A stretch of 64,000 nt of DNA, from contig NC_092572.1 of assembly GCF_037975245.1 (NCBI RefSeq), positions 15,692,269 through 15,756,268 on the forward strand, written 5' to 3'. The notes under the pieces are model-generated. The model had not been told where the DNA came from. It saw only the letters and a list, made by a program, of their open reading frames with translations, and ran no database searches. This DNA is from Apostichopus japonicus. Its lineage: Eukaryota > Echinodermata > Holothuroidea > Aspidochirotida > Stichopodidae. Each line of letters opens with the position of its first letter. Positions within the stretch are counted from its first letter, which is position 1. Both the position numbers and the translations under genes were made by a program. Of this stretch, positions 33,956-43,034 are shown one piece after another.

Positions 33956-35019
33956 ATATTTTTGTCAAGTTTAGAGGATAAATCTGTTCTTCGTCTGGAC
34001 AAGCATCATATTTCTTTACGCAGGTAGGCATAGTCCCTCCATATATGATGGGCTGTAATTGTTGTACTCCCCAATCCTTACTCCTGTGAGTCCTGTCACT
34101 GTACCCATCCCAAATCCCTACCTTTCTCACCCCTCTGGAATCCATTTAACATTCAACTGTTAGACCACACTGCTACTACTGTAGTTGAACATTACGGTGG
34201 AGTAATTGCACACAAGAATAATCAAAATAGAATATTTTGGAAAACAAAAGTTGATAATAAGTAGTTTATTATATAAACAGTATCAGTAAATGGAGCAACA
34301 ATAAGCTGTAACAGAAACCAACAGGGTAGGATGCAAAGATATTTATATATTGAAAGCTTTTATTTAATGCAGTTTGGTGCCTTGAATCATTGAATCAGCA
34401 ATTGCAGTTTTTACCTAAGTACCCAGTTTATTAATGTACTCTCATTAAGAATCCGGAGGGGCACAGCCACTATTTCGAGGGAATTAGAAATTGTCTTTGA
34501 TTTTCATTGAGATAGCAGGGGCACTACGGCAACTTTGTAGTTTTAGTAGGAAAACAAGGCTATTTACATACACTTGTGAAAAGGCACCAAGGGGCATGGT
34601 TTCCAGAGTGAGAAAAAACATGTAGAATAGACAGAATTTTAAGAGCAATTTTTTTTCAGTGGTTTTTTTGAAAACTGTACATCAAAACCTTAACGTTTCC
34701 TGCAGCTGCTCAATATTTACTGGCTCTTGGCACAAATTTCGCTGGAGTTTTGGACAATCTTAGAGCCCTGACTTAGATGATAAAGTTGTAGGATGATCAA
34801 GAGGGCACCTAAGGCATTGAAAGGGTTAAAAAGGCATACTGCAGTTGTTGCTATCAGTGATGGATGATTTTTAAGCTCATTACCGCAAGAGGTATTTTGC
34901 CATCGACCTGCTTCCTGACGTACATATTCTTACGTTCATTGAGTGTGTTTTGTTCGTTCTTCTTTCACCCTCTGTCTGTCTACATTGCTGGTTCTCTTTT
35001 CTTTCATCTTCCGCTGCAG
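33956..35019. other. Non-coding stretch, nothing firm
   Basis: A short frame ending [14 protein letters not shown] meets a GCAG|GTAGGC donor-like site at about 34022, but no acceptor or family supports it. The rest is AT-rich, possibly intron upstream of the exon at 35020. Confidence 0.35.
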
Positions 35020-35151
35020 TTTATTCTCCCCACAAAAAGTGGCTATAGAAAATTTAGGAGATACGGCTCAGTCCGAGTACAAGCATGGCTCATCTCTGAA
35101 CACGAAGTCCAGTGGTAGCGATAGTTACAGGGACATTTTAACCAGTCATAA
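35020..35151 (+). CDS. Exon of an unrecognised serine-rich protein
   Basis: Acceptor CTTCCGCTGCAG at 35019, consensus donor CATAA|GTAAGT at 35151. The frame reads LFSPQKVAIENLGDTAQ, then SEYKHGSSLNTKSSGSDSY and RDILTSHK. The hydrophilic serine-rich composition fits a disordered region. The exon ends two bases into a codon, while the next visible exon (35907) also needs two bases in its visible frame, so the two do not join cleanly; a small exon may be missing or the gene may be broken. Family not recognised. Confidence 0.5.
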
Positions 35152-35906
35152 GTAAGTTTCACTCTCTAAACATGTTTTATTTTAAGCAAGGTTTTGTCAG
35201 CTGGCAACATATTATCTATGTTTTATTCTTTTGTAAAACAATTCAAAAATAAGAAACTGACTGGGAAAAGTAAATGCAATGTATTGAGACAAGTTATTGG
35301 ATAATCCCAAACTGAATGTTTACTTACCATAAATGTAACTTGTTGAAAGGTAACGCTGTGTCTTGGTAACGACATTTTAAACTATCTCAAGTTGTAAAGG
35401 ATTGGAAAGGTTAATAGAACTCGATTTGGGGTGGGGGTGAGTGGAGGAGGGGTGGGCGGCTAAAATAAGCTGCTTAAACGATATAATTTTTAAATTTACA
35501 ATATAAACAGTTGACTGTACTGAAAACTGCACAGTGCATTTTAAAGTAGACCACTATCTATTTCTTGCTGTAAAGCAGAACTGTTTGTGACCTTGTGTTG
35601 AGTTTGTTTTGATCTCATCTCCCTTCATGTAATGAATAGGGAGATGAGATATTGTACTTCACCCCACATCAAAAATGTGAGTAAGTGAGTGTGTGTGTGT
35701 ATGTCTGTGTGCGTGAGTGAGTGAGCAAAACAACTCCTCCTAGACCCCAAGTCCTGTCGAGTTCAAGCTTGGTGGGTGGGTGCCTGACCATGTTAACTCA
35801 TGCCTGTGTGATTGATGACGTCAAAGAGGTCGAAGGTCAAGAAATCTAAAAATTAGTTTACATGGCTTGTGTATTCCTATCTAGTAATTTTCTTTCATAC
35901 TCTTTT

Positions 35907-36120
35907 ATGGACAGAACCACCTATGGTGTCCACCATGGAACAGCTCCCTGAGAGACCTCCAGAAGACTTAAATTTGGGAGAGACTTGGGAAGATGATGAA
36001 ACATCAGACAGAGACAATAAATTGGAATCCCAAGCCCCTGTAGCTGATTCAGATCCCTTCTCTAGTCTCATTATGGACATGAAAGCCTCCATCTCACCTC
36101 TCGAGTTAAGTACAGTCTAA
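35907..36120 (+). CDS. Exon of the same unrecognised protein, acidic region
   Basis: After an acceptor CTTTTATGGACAG the frame runs EPPMVSTMEQLPERPPEDL, then NLGETWEDDETSDRDNKLES and SSLIMDMKASISPLELSTV to a TAA at 36118-36120. ETWEDDETSD is a conserved-looking acidic tryptophan motif. The stop is immediately followed by another open stretch in the +1 frame (36116-36369), so the stop probably reflects a one-base frameshift rather than the natural end. Confidence 0.5.
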
Positions 36121-36369
36121 CTCTTACCAGATCAGGAAAGGCTTACCAGACGATAACCTCCTGAAGGCAAAAGAAGACAGAAAAGTTTGTTCCAATTCTG
36201 GTAGCGACGTGCCGAACGCTTCATCAATCCAAAATGACAAGCTGATGGAAGTTTCCCCCGAAGGGATTAGAAATAGGACTAAAGTTGAAGAAGAATCGGG
36301 AAGTGATTCGATCCAGCTACCAGAAAGACCTGCCGGTCTCAAACTTTCAGGATCACAAACTTTTTGAGC
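36116..36369 (+). pseudogene. Continuation of the unrecognised protein in the +1 frame
   Basis: From TCTAACTC the shifted frame reads SNSYQIRKGLPDDNLLKAK, then EDRKVCSNSGSDVPNASS and KVEEESGSDSIQLPERPAG, ending GSQTF and TGA at about 36367-36369. It is open for over 80 codons with the same composition as the exon before it, and repeats the LPERP motif seen at about 35950. A frameshift of one base separates the two, so this is either a decayed gene end or a sequencing or assembly error. A TA repeat and 3'-UTR-like DNA follow. Confidence 0.45.
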
Positions 36370-36460
36370 CACCGATGTTGCAGCTTCTTAAAAGATATAT
36401 TTATTATTATTATTTGTTTCATCATTCATTTGGGCTTATTCGAATAGAGTACTCCCTATC

Positions 36461-36480
36461 TATATGTACATATATATATG

Positions 36481-36515
<35 letters not shown>
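36461..36515. repeat. TA microsatellite
   Basis: Alternating TA with ACATA and AAATA interruptions, followed by another TATATATG run at 36520. Confidence 0.95.
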
Positions 36516-36519
<4 letters not shown>

Positions 36520-37196
36520 TATATATATGTAAGCTTTTCTACTTCTTTTTTTTGTATCACCATGTGTGTAAATATTGAAGCACTAAGATATGCAGTATTT
36601 TTTCCTTGAAATAGCAAGAGATATAATAGAGAACACTGTTATGGAAGCTGTACTTAAAACTCTTGAAAAAACTGCTCTCCTAAATTTTAAGGAATAGTTT
36701 GGCAGAATTTTTTTCTGGGGAAATCTATCTTTATTTCATGCATAGTCTTGAATACTTCTGCAATACCATAAGACCATCTCTGCCCTGCACCTAAAAATAC
36801 TGGGTTTTTTATTCTCTCTTGCATGTTTTCAAAAGTGCCCTTGTCAAGGGTATCATGTTGAAAATTTTCTCATATTTACAGATGGAAATTATGAAGTTAT
36901 GTCAATTGAGGTCATCAGCGGCCAAAATACAAAAACCTTGTAGTCTAGTTTAGTGAATATCTGTAGCATCGGTAAAATGTCATAATTAGGTGGTAGGTCC
37001 CCCTCACTGAGCATTACACTTTGAGCAGTTCTGTTAAGAGGTCAAATGTAAATTGGAGTCATCAGCTGCCAAAAGCCTGAAATCATTGTCGACATCAAAA
37101 TCAAAGCTGCGATTATCCTTATGCTCAGAAATGTACAAGAACTGAATGTTCTATGCAGAGGTCAAAGGTCACTTAGGGTCAAATTCTGACCACCTT
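36516..37196. other. Non-coding stretch, nothing recognised
   Basis: AT-rich sequence downstream of the unrecognised gene. Weakly repeated phrases such as GGTCAAA...TTGGAGTCATCAGC occur several times, suggesting an old repeat. Confidence 0.4.
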
Positions 37197-37273
37197 GATC
37201 AGGCGCGTATCCAGGGGGGGCGTTGGGGCGCGCGTATCCAGGGGGGGCGTTGGGAGCGTGCACCCCCCAGGTA
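37197..37273. repeat. GC-rich short tandem (two ~31-bp units)
   Basis: GCGCGTATCCAGGGGGGGCGTTGGG occurs twice in direct repeat, then CACCCCCCAGG. The ends resemble those of hAT-type MITEs that read CAGGGGCG. Probably a fragment of such an element. Confidence 0.6.
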
Positions 37274-37432
37274 AGAAATAGAGGCGAGAAAAAAAAGAGA
37301 GAAGAAAAAAGGGAAAAAGAGGGGAAAGAAGGGGAGGAAGGAAGGGAAAAGAAAAAGAAGAAATAGAGGAAAAGGAGAAAAGGAGGGAGTAGAAAAAAGG
37401 GCAAGCAACTGGGGAGAGAAAAAAGAACAGTG
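37274..37432. repeat. Polypurine tract
   Basis: About 150 bases that are almost entirely A and G on the plus strand (GAGAAGAAAAAAGGGAAAAAG and similar). The minus strand gives a spurious Phe/Ser/Leu-rich frame. Confidence 0.9.
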
Positions 37433-37540
37433 ACATAATTACAGGGCTGATCCCTATTATACACATAGGGTAGCCAGTGACGGATCGATGATTTTGGAAG
37501 GGGTGTGCGCCTCACCCTACCCCTTACACCGGCAACTCCA

Positions 37541-37618
37541 TTTTGACGTTTTCAAATTTCCTCTCTCACTAATATATATATATATATTAGTGAGAGAGGA
37601 AATTTGAAAACGTCAAAA
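37541..37618. repeat. Perfect 78-bp palindrome
   Basis: Bases 37541-37579 are the exact reverse complement of 37580-37618. Each arm runs TTTTGACGTTTTC, AAATTTCCTCTCTCAC, TAATATATAT. There is no spacer and no mismatch. A TA-rich tract follows immediately. It could be a recently formed inverted duplication at a TA repeat, a cruciform-forming site, or an assembly artefact. Confidence 0.98.
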
Positions 37619-37642
37619 TATAATATAATATATATAATATAT

Positions 37643-37721
<79 letters not shown>

Positions 37722-37752
37722 GATATATGTATATATATATATATATATATAA
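37619..37752. repeat. TA/ATA microsatellite
   Basis: Alternating TA with AATA and GTATA steps directly after the palindrome. Confidence 0.97.
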
Positions 37753-37782
37753 ACAATTGTACAATTGTGCTATGAAACCAAC

Positions 37783-37863
37783 TGTGGCTGGTCTCGAACT
37801 CGACCGAGTCGTCGGGAACATGATGCATTTCGGTATTAGACCAGGATCTATATGCGAACTGCA
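37783..37863 (-). repeat. tRNA-derived (SINE-like) head
   Basis: On the minus strand a box-A-like TGGTCTAATAC (37843-37833) and a box-B-like AGTTCGAGACC (about 37800-37790) are 43 bp apart, as in short-arm tRNAs. The anticodon and acceptor stems do not pair properly, so it is a relic rather than a tRNA gene. Confidence 0.45.
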
Positions 37864-38280
37864 CTAGACATATGTCCTTCGATGCAACACTGCCATCCAG
37901 AGATAAAATGTTATACTCCGACCTGAATGCTAATTGTAACCCTTAACCTCGTACCGTAACTCATACAATGAATCTAAAAATAAATTCTGCATGTGATTGG
38001 AGAATTGAGCACATCTCCTGTGAATATCATGTAGTGCGTGGGGGGGGGGGGGCAAGCGGACGCACCTATCACTTCTTGAGATTGTTCCAATCTGCGTGAA
38101 AATGCCCCACCACCCACAACCCCTACGCCCCACCCCTCTTATCGCTTCCCGATGGGTTACAAAACTTAAACAATAACCTTCGCCCGTAGTACCAAAACCT
38201 TGACAAAATCCGGCAACACACCACTTCATCGATAGATAATGAGTCTAGTGATCGGGCTGTGTATTAGTGATGCTAGAGGT
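37864..38280. other. Non-coding stretch, nothing recognised
   Basis: Contains a G-run (38039-38052). No coding or element end could be supported. Confidence 0.4.
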
Positions 38281-38319
38281 CGTGCATATGGCAAGCCCTT
38301 TTAACATTTACCTCGCAAT

Positions 38320-38740
38320 TAGACTTAAGTCGAGTACATTTCACTTAAGTGGAATACATTCTACTTAAGTGAAATGTTATTCCACTTAAGTAAAATGTAT
38401 TCCACTTAGGTGGAATTCAATATCCCTTAAGTAGAATTCCATTTCTCTTAAGTGGAAATGGACATTTCTATTTCACTTAAGTGGATATGCCTCCCACTTA
38501 AGTGGAATTGTATTTCACTTTAGTGGAAATGCATTCCACTTAAGTGGAATTGTACTTCACGTAAGTGGAATACATTTCCACTTAAGTGGAATAACATTTC
38601 ACTTAAGCTAAATAGCCCATCTATTTCACTTAAGTGGAATACAATTTCACTTCAGTGGAATAATATCTTTTGCTCGTCAATTTCACTTAAGTGGAATTCT
38701 ATTCTGCTTAAGTAAAATACAATTCCACTTAAGTGGAAGT
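38320..38740. promoter_or_regulatory. Left array of ~19 palindromic sites at ~21-bp spacing
   Basis: Successive palindrome centres fall at about 38326, 38346, 38366, 38387, 38407, 38428, 38449, 38478, 38499, 38520, 38541, 38562, 38583, 38604, 38631, 38652, 38688, 38709 and 38730. Most steps are 20-21 bp; exceptions are 29, 27 and 36. Variants keep two-fold symmetry or one half (ACTTAGGT, ACTTTAGT, ACGTAAGT, GCTTAAGT). This is the layout expected of a binding array for a dimeric protein on one face of the helix. The half-site CACTTAA/TTAAGTG resembles NK2-class homeodomain sites; that link is inference. Confidence 0.75.
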
Positions 38741-39369
38741 GTTGATATGTGGCTTATATATAAATACAATTTAGGGTAATGTTCGTCGTAACGCATTCAA
38801 TTGCTCATCACATATGATGATGTAGTCGATCCTCGTTGCACGTGTACATCATGGCTATGGCTAATCATTCACATCTAAACATTGCTGAAATGCGATCAAA
38901 TAATTGTTGTTGTTAGAGACAATTCGAAGTGTTGTTTCCTCACTTGCACAGGGGAACAATCAGTATCATGCACAACAGAAGCGACTTACATCTTGTTAAA
39001 GTAACATAGGCAGTATTCATAACTTTTTAGATAGTGAAACTTTTGACGAAATAAAAGATTCCATCCAAAATCAAAAAAAAAAGTAATATACGTTCTCTTG
39101 CCCTTGTCAATGCGTTTTCGGCTGTAGCTCCAACCACTTGTAATGTATTTGCCATGGCTTTATTTTGGTAATGGTATTCGTCAGGTACCAGGTCAGGTAC
39201 GTACGTACTCACCTTGCACGGATGTTAAGTACTAGCTGGATCCCGATGGACAGCCGATATTCATTGTGCACATATCGACACCACGTACGTACACGTATCG
39301 CGGCAAGTTGTTTATAATGGCGCGCAAAGGCATGGGCAAAGTTTGGCGTTGAATGTACTAGCCAATCAC

Positions 39370-39785
39370 ATTCCACTTAAGTGGAATAGACTAGCCAATC
39401 ACTGTTCACTTAAGTGAAATAGACTATATCCAATCACATTTCACTTAAATGGAATGCATTTCCACTTAAGTGGAATTGTATTCAACTTAAGTGAAATAGA
39501 AAGGACATTCCACTTAAGTGGAATTGTATCCACTTAAGTAGAATACAATTCCACTTAAGTGAAATGCATTTCCACTTAAGTGAAATACAATCCCCTTAAG
39601 TGAAATAGATTTAGCTTAAGTATGATGCAGTGACAAGTTGATGAATTCAGCTTAAGTAAAATACAATTAAGCTTAAGTGGAATGGTATTCCACTTAAGTG
39701 AAATAGAATTCCACGTAAGTTAAATAGTATTCTGCTTAAGTGATATTGAATTCCACTTAAGTGAAATGTATTCGACTTAAGTCGA
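39370..39785. promoter_or_regulatory. Right array of ~18 palindromic sites at ~21-bp spacing
   Basis: Centres at about 39378, 39411, 39446, 39467, 39488, 39515, 39535, 39556, 39577, 39597, 39617, 39653, 39674, 39695, 39716, 39737, 39758 and 39778. Most steps are 20-21 bp. The first three units are each preceded by CCAATCAC (39362, 39395, 39430), giving a 33-35 bp step there. Confidence 0.75.
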
Positions 39786-39824
39786 ATTGCGAGGTAAATG
39801 TTAAAACGGCTTGCCATACGTGCA

Positions 39825-40192
39825 CTGACCTATATGGAGTGTAACCACTCCCGATTTTGCAATTTCCCAAGATCAGGCCCGAAAAATCCCAAGAAATACC
39901 AAGAACACTGTGCTGTATGGATTTCTAGCAATATCCAGCGATATCTAGGGATGAATATCCCAAGATCTTACCTAAACTGAAGGCAGATAGAGAATCGAAA
40001 CCTTCAGTGTACTGAACTTGAAACTGCGTCTTTCGAAATGAAAAGAATGTGGGGAATTGCACAATAAACAAATCAAAGTTATTTATTTCAGTCTCATATT
40101 TCAATTATTCGAATTTGTTAAGCAAACAGCAGATATCACATCATATAAGTGAGCATGAAAATGGCGTTCCAGGATGAACAGCCTTCAAACCA
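39825..40192. other. Non-coding stretch, nothing recognised
   Basis: No coding frame or element boundary could be supported. Confidence 0.4.
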
Positions 40193-40371
40193 TGGGCGCA
40201 GATCCTGGTGCGGACAGCGGGACGCGTCCCCATCAACTTTTTCAGTAGTGGGGACATGATATACCGTGTCCCCACCAATTTGTCTTGACCAATAGCTGCA
40301 TTTCAAGTTCCCCTGTATTGAACTTTGGCGCAGTTAGATCCAGCCCAGCCCCCCGGTTCCTACGCCCTTGC
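40193..40371. mobile_element. Small MITE-like element (~180 bp)
   Basis: Starts GGGCGCAGATCC and ends GGTTCCTACGCCC, an imperfect inverted pair (GGGCGYAG). The interior includes GTGTCCCCACCAA. A target duplication could not be confirmed. Confidence 0.4.
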
Positions 40372-40844
40372 TAACCACTGCGTCACAGCAACTGTTGAGA
40401 AATAATGCTAATTTTTTCTTCAAAATGGAACGGAGGGTGATGTTCAAAATGCTGTACTTGTAAACAGGATAACTCAACACGTACACCTTTATTGAACTTC
40501 ATATTTCAAATAGTCTTAAAATTGGCATTATTTCAGTGAATAATACTACATGACTCTAGGTTTGGCAGTAACTTGTGAAAATGTTTCATAGTGAAAATAA
40601 AACAATGTCATGTAACTCATTATTTATTAAAGGGGTGGCAGAGCTGCTTTTCTTGCTCAAATTGATCAAAGAATATGCCCATGTGCTCATACATAGAGCA
40701 TCTGTATGTCTTTATTTCACATAGGAAGACTGTTCTCTCTGGGTATTGAAACATTTTGGAATATAAATTCTACATTTTTGAGTCCTTAAAAGATCTTAAT
40801 TCTTTTGATTGCCTTGTTGCTAAAGTAATGGTCAAGGCAACGTT
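40372..40844. other. Non-coding stretch, nothing recognised
   Basis: AT-rich flank of the following element; no feature supported. Confidence 0.4.
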
Positions 40845-41626
40845 CAGGGGCGTAGCGAAGGTATTTTTGTTGGGGGGGGGTGGAGAATTTGATTTGCCGA
40901 CGGATCTGGAAGTGGTGACTGAAATGGGGGAGGGGTCTAAGGGGAGGGGGTGTCCCCCTCCCTTTGGCAATTTTTTAGATTTGAAACGTCCTTAGATGCA
41001 ATCTGGTGCATATTTTAAGTCAAATTTGAATTGCCGACGGATCTGGAAGTGGTGACTGAAATGGGGGAGGGGTCTAAGGGGAGGGAGTGTCCCCCTCCCC
41101 TTTGGAAAATTTTTAGTTTTGAAACGTCCTTAGATGCAATCTGGTGCATATTTTAAGTCAAATTTGATTTGCCGACGGATCTGGAAGTGGTGACTGAAAT
41201 GGGGGAGGGGTCTAAGGGTAGGGGGTCTACCCCTCCCCTTTGGAAAATTTTTAGTTTTGAAACGTCCTTAGATGCAATCTGGTGCATATTTTAAGTCAAA
41301 TTTGATTTGCCGACGGATCTGGAAGTGGTGACTGAAATGGGGGAGGGGTCTAAGGGTAGGGGGTCTACCCCTCCCCTTTGGAAAATTTTTAGTTTTGAAA
41401 CGTCCTTAGATGCAATCTGGTGCATATTTTAAGTCAAATTTGGCACGGAAGAAGCTCCCGTTCTCCTTTTCTCTATTCAGCTTTCCTTCTTTCTTCCCCT
41501 TCCGCTCTCTTCACCTTTTCTCCTTTTGCCGACAGACCCAAAATTTGCCGACAGCGACCAAATTATTGGAGGGGTTGTGACACCCTTCACACCCCCCCCC
41601 CCCCCCCCCCGCTCGCTACGCCCCTG
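40845..41626. mobile_element. 782-bp hAT-type MITE built from 138-bp tandem repeats
   Basis: Ends CAGGGGCGTAGCGA and TCGCTACGCCCCTG are perfect 14-bp inverted repeats, flanked by identical 8-bp duplications GCAACGTT (40837-40844 and 41627-41634). The interior is four tandem copies of a 137-138 bp unit followed by a T/C-rich stretch and a C19 run (41592-41610). No protein is encoded. Confidence 0.93.
40886..41441. repeat. Four tandem 138-bp units inside the MITE
   Basis: Units begin GATTTGCCGACGGATCTGG at 40891, 41028 (GAATTG variant), 41166 and 41304, and contain GGGGGAGGGGTCTAAGGG and a hairpin-prone GGGGGTGTCCCCC. The last two are nearly identical, and all share TTAGATGCAATCTGGTGCAT. Confidence 0.95.
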
Positions 41627-41802
41627 GCAACGTTTCCTGAATCTGCATAGCTCATGTCGCGGAGCGGTTGAAAACTATTAATATACAACAACCAGTTAAA
41701 ACAACAGTATCAGGCAGTATTTTATTACCCTCCGTTCCATTTTTGAAGAAAAAATTACGATTAAAACATTGTACACTTCTATCGCTTAGCATAGGCCTAC
41801 AA

Positions 41803-42165
41803 TACACATTTATCGCCTTTGCGACAAAAAGTTTTTTCACCTAAAAATACCGTAAGGGGTACGTACCTCTTGCAGTTTTTTGCCAAAATTGACCCATTTA
41901 TTCATAAATGTCAAGATAAAACTCAAGATGACAAACAAAGGTTTGATTTGACTGCTTTGAAATTACGTATCACTGGCAACATGCGTCGAGCACCCTCTTA
42001 TGACACTTATTTCGCTCAGTTTGCAACTTCAGAGGAACAATAGAAAACCGAAAAACTTTTAGGGACAACAAAAGGTTTTATAACCTTTGTTCGTCGTAAA
42101 AGTTTTTCGGTCTTACTTTTCTTTGAGGTGAAAAACAAATTGTCGCAAAAGCGATAAATGTGTAT
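41803..42165. repeat. Fold-back repeat with nested hairpin
   Basis: The left arm 41803-41843 (ACACATTTATCGC, TTTGCGACAAAAAG, TTTTTTCACCT) is an imperfect inverse of 42126-42165. Between them 42045-42060 (AAACCGAAAAACTTTT) is the inverse of 42098-42113. Possibly a foldback transposable element. No coding capacity was recognised. Confidence 0.7.
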
Positions 42166-42479
42166 GTTTTCTGGTAGTTCGCGACACGCTGATTACGAAT
42201 CTGAAGTTTATTTTGGAATTAGGTGCTGTGTTGGGGCGTGGGGGCAAAAAACCTGATTTGCAGTTTTGCCAAAACTGACCAAAAATCGATCCAAAATCGA
42301 TTTCGCCCAAATGACGTAACAGGGGGTAACCGATGCTCAGGAGCCCGAATTTGCAACTCCCAGGTCCATATCTGCTTCCGTGCGGGAGATAAGTGGTCCC
42401 AAAGGAATCTGCATAGCCCTCCAAAAGATTTTATTGATAAGATCCAAAGTACTATTTTTGATTAATTTCGAACGGGAAA

Positions 42480-43021
42480 ACTGATAAAAGTAAGGAAAAT
42501 TACTATGTATAATGAAAAGGGGGGTTTAAAAAAAATATATGTTCACAGCTTTGTTGGTGCTCGCAAAACCTCTTGGGTCAAGCGTTATTGTAATAATGCC
42601 AACACGGGGTATTGGAAGCTCTTTTATTTCATTCCTCTCTGTCGCCGTCCGGTAAAGGGTTGCTTTTTAATTATAATTTTCATGACCAGGATATTTCCTG
42701 TATTTAAAAATACCTTCATTGGACAAATTTGTATGGTTTTGAGTAAGCTTAGCTACCTTTAAGAAACCATCGGAAATTGGGTGTGCAAATCCCTAATAAT
42801 TTTATTAAAATTGATAATACCATTGTTTATGACAAAAAGCTTTTACGACGCCGGTTTACTGTTTGTTAGGGATATGTTTTTGCTAGATGGGAAGCAATTG
42901 TCCAAATAATGCTTTTCTGACCAGTCTTCTACATTGTTAAGCTATTGTATGCTTTATAGAAGACTTCCTTTCACATTGTATATTTGCACGTGAAAAAACA
43001 AAATAAATCAAATCAAATAAC
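42480..43021 (+). mobile_element. LINE 3'-end fragment (ORF2 C-terminal relic)
   Basis: Plus-strand translation gives ARKTSWVKRYCNNANTGYWK and, after frameshifts, a segment equivalent to NPLIILLKIDNTIVYDK and GYVFARWEAIVQ. This pattern (K-x-x-W-x-x-R near the end of ORF2, then W/I...K repeats) is seen in L1- and L2-like LINEs. It ends with an A-rich tail ACAAAATAAATCAAATCAAA at about 42998-43018, as a 5'-truncated LINE would. Confidence 0.5.
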
Positions 43022-43034
43022 TAATAATTATTTC

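Larger units (their letters stand above)
38287..39818. mobile_element. 1532-bp TIR element with phased ACTTAAGT palindrome arrays
   Basis: The terminal inverted repeats start TATGGCAAGC and end GCTTGCCATA, and match over 45 of 47 bp (through CTCGCAATT and GACTTAAGTCGA). Direct 6-bp flanks CGTGCA (38281-38286 and 39819-39824) look like target duplications. Inside each end is an arm of about 430 bp filled with the palindrome ACTTAAGT in the context TTCCACTTAAGTGGAA; about 19 units on the left and 18 on the right. The core 38741-39370 has no convincing coding frame. It does not match a class I can name; a 6-bp duplication occurs in few DNA transposon superfamilies. Confidence 0.9.

Noticed and set aside
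33739-34145. Open frames with long Tyr-Ile repeats near 33.8 kb (also near 37.6 kb)
   Set aside because: They are translations of TA microsatellites.
37162-37515. Hydrophobic Phe/Ser/Leu frame that looks like a membrane protein
   Set aside because: It is the complement of a polypurine tract; low complexity in every frame.
38320-39785. CRISPR-like reading of the ACTTAAGT array
   Set aside because: Units are 8-16 bp palindromes at ~21-bp spacing with short related spacers, inside a transposon-like element in a eukaryotic genome; no cas genes and no repeat/spacer dimensions of CRISPR.
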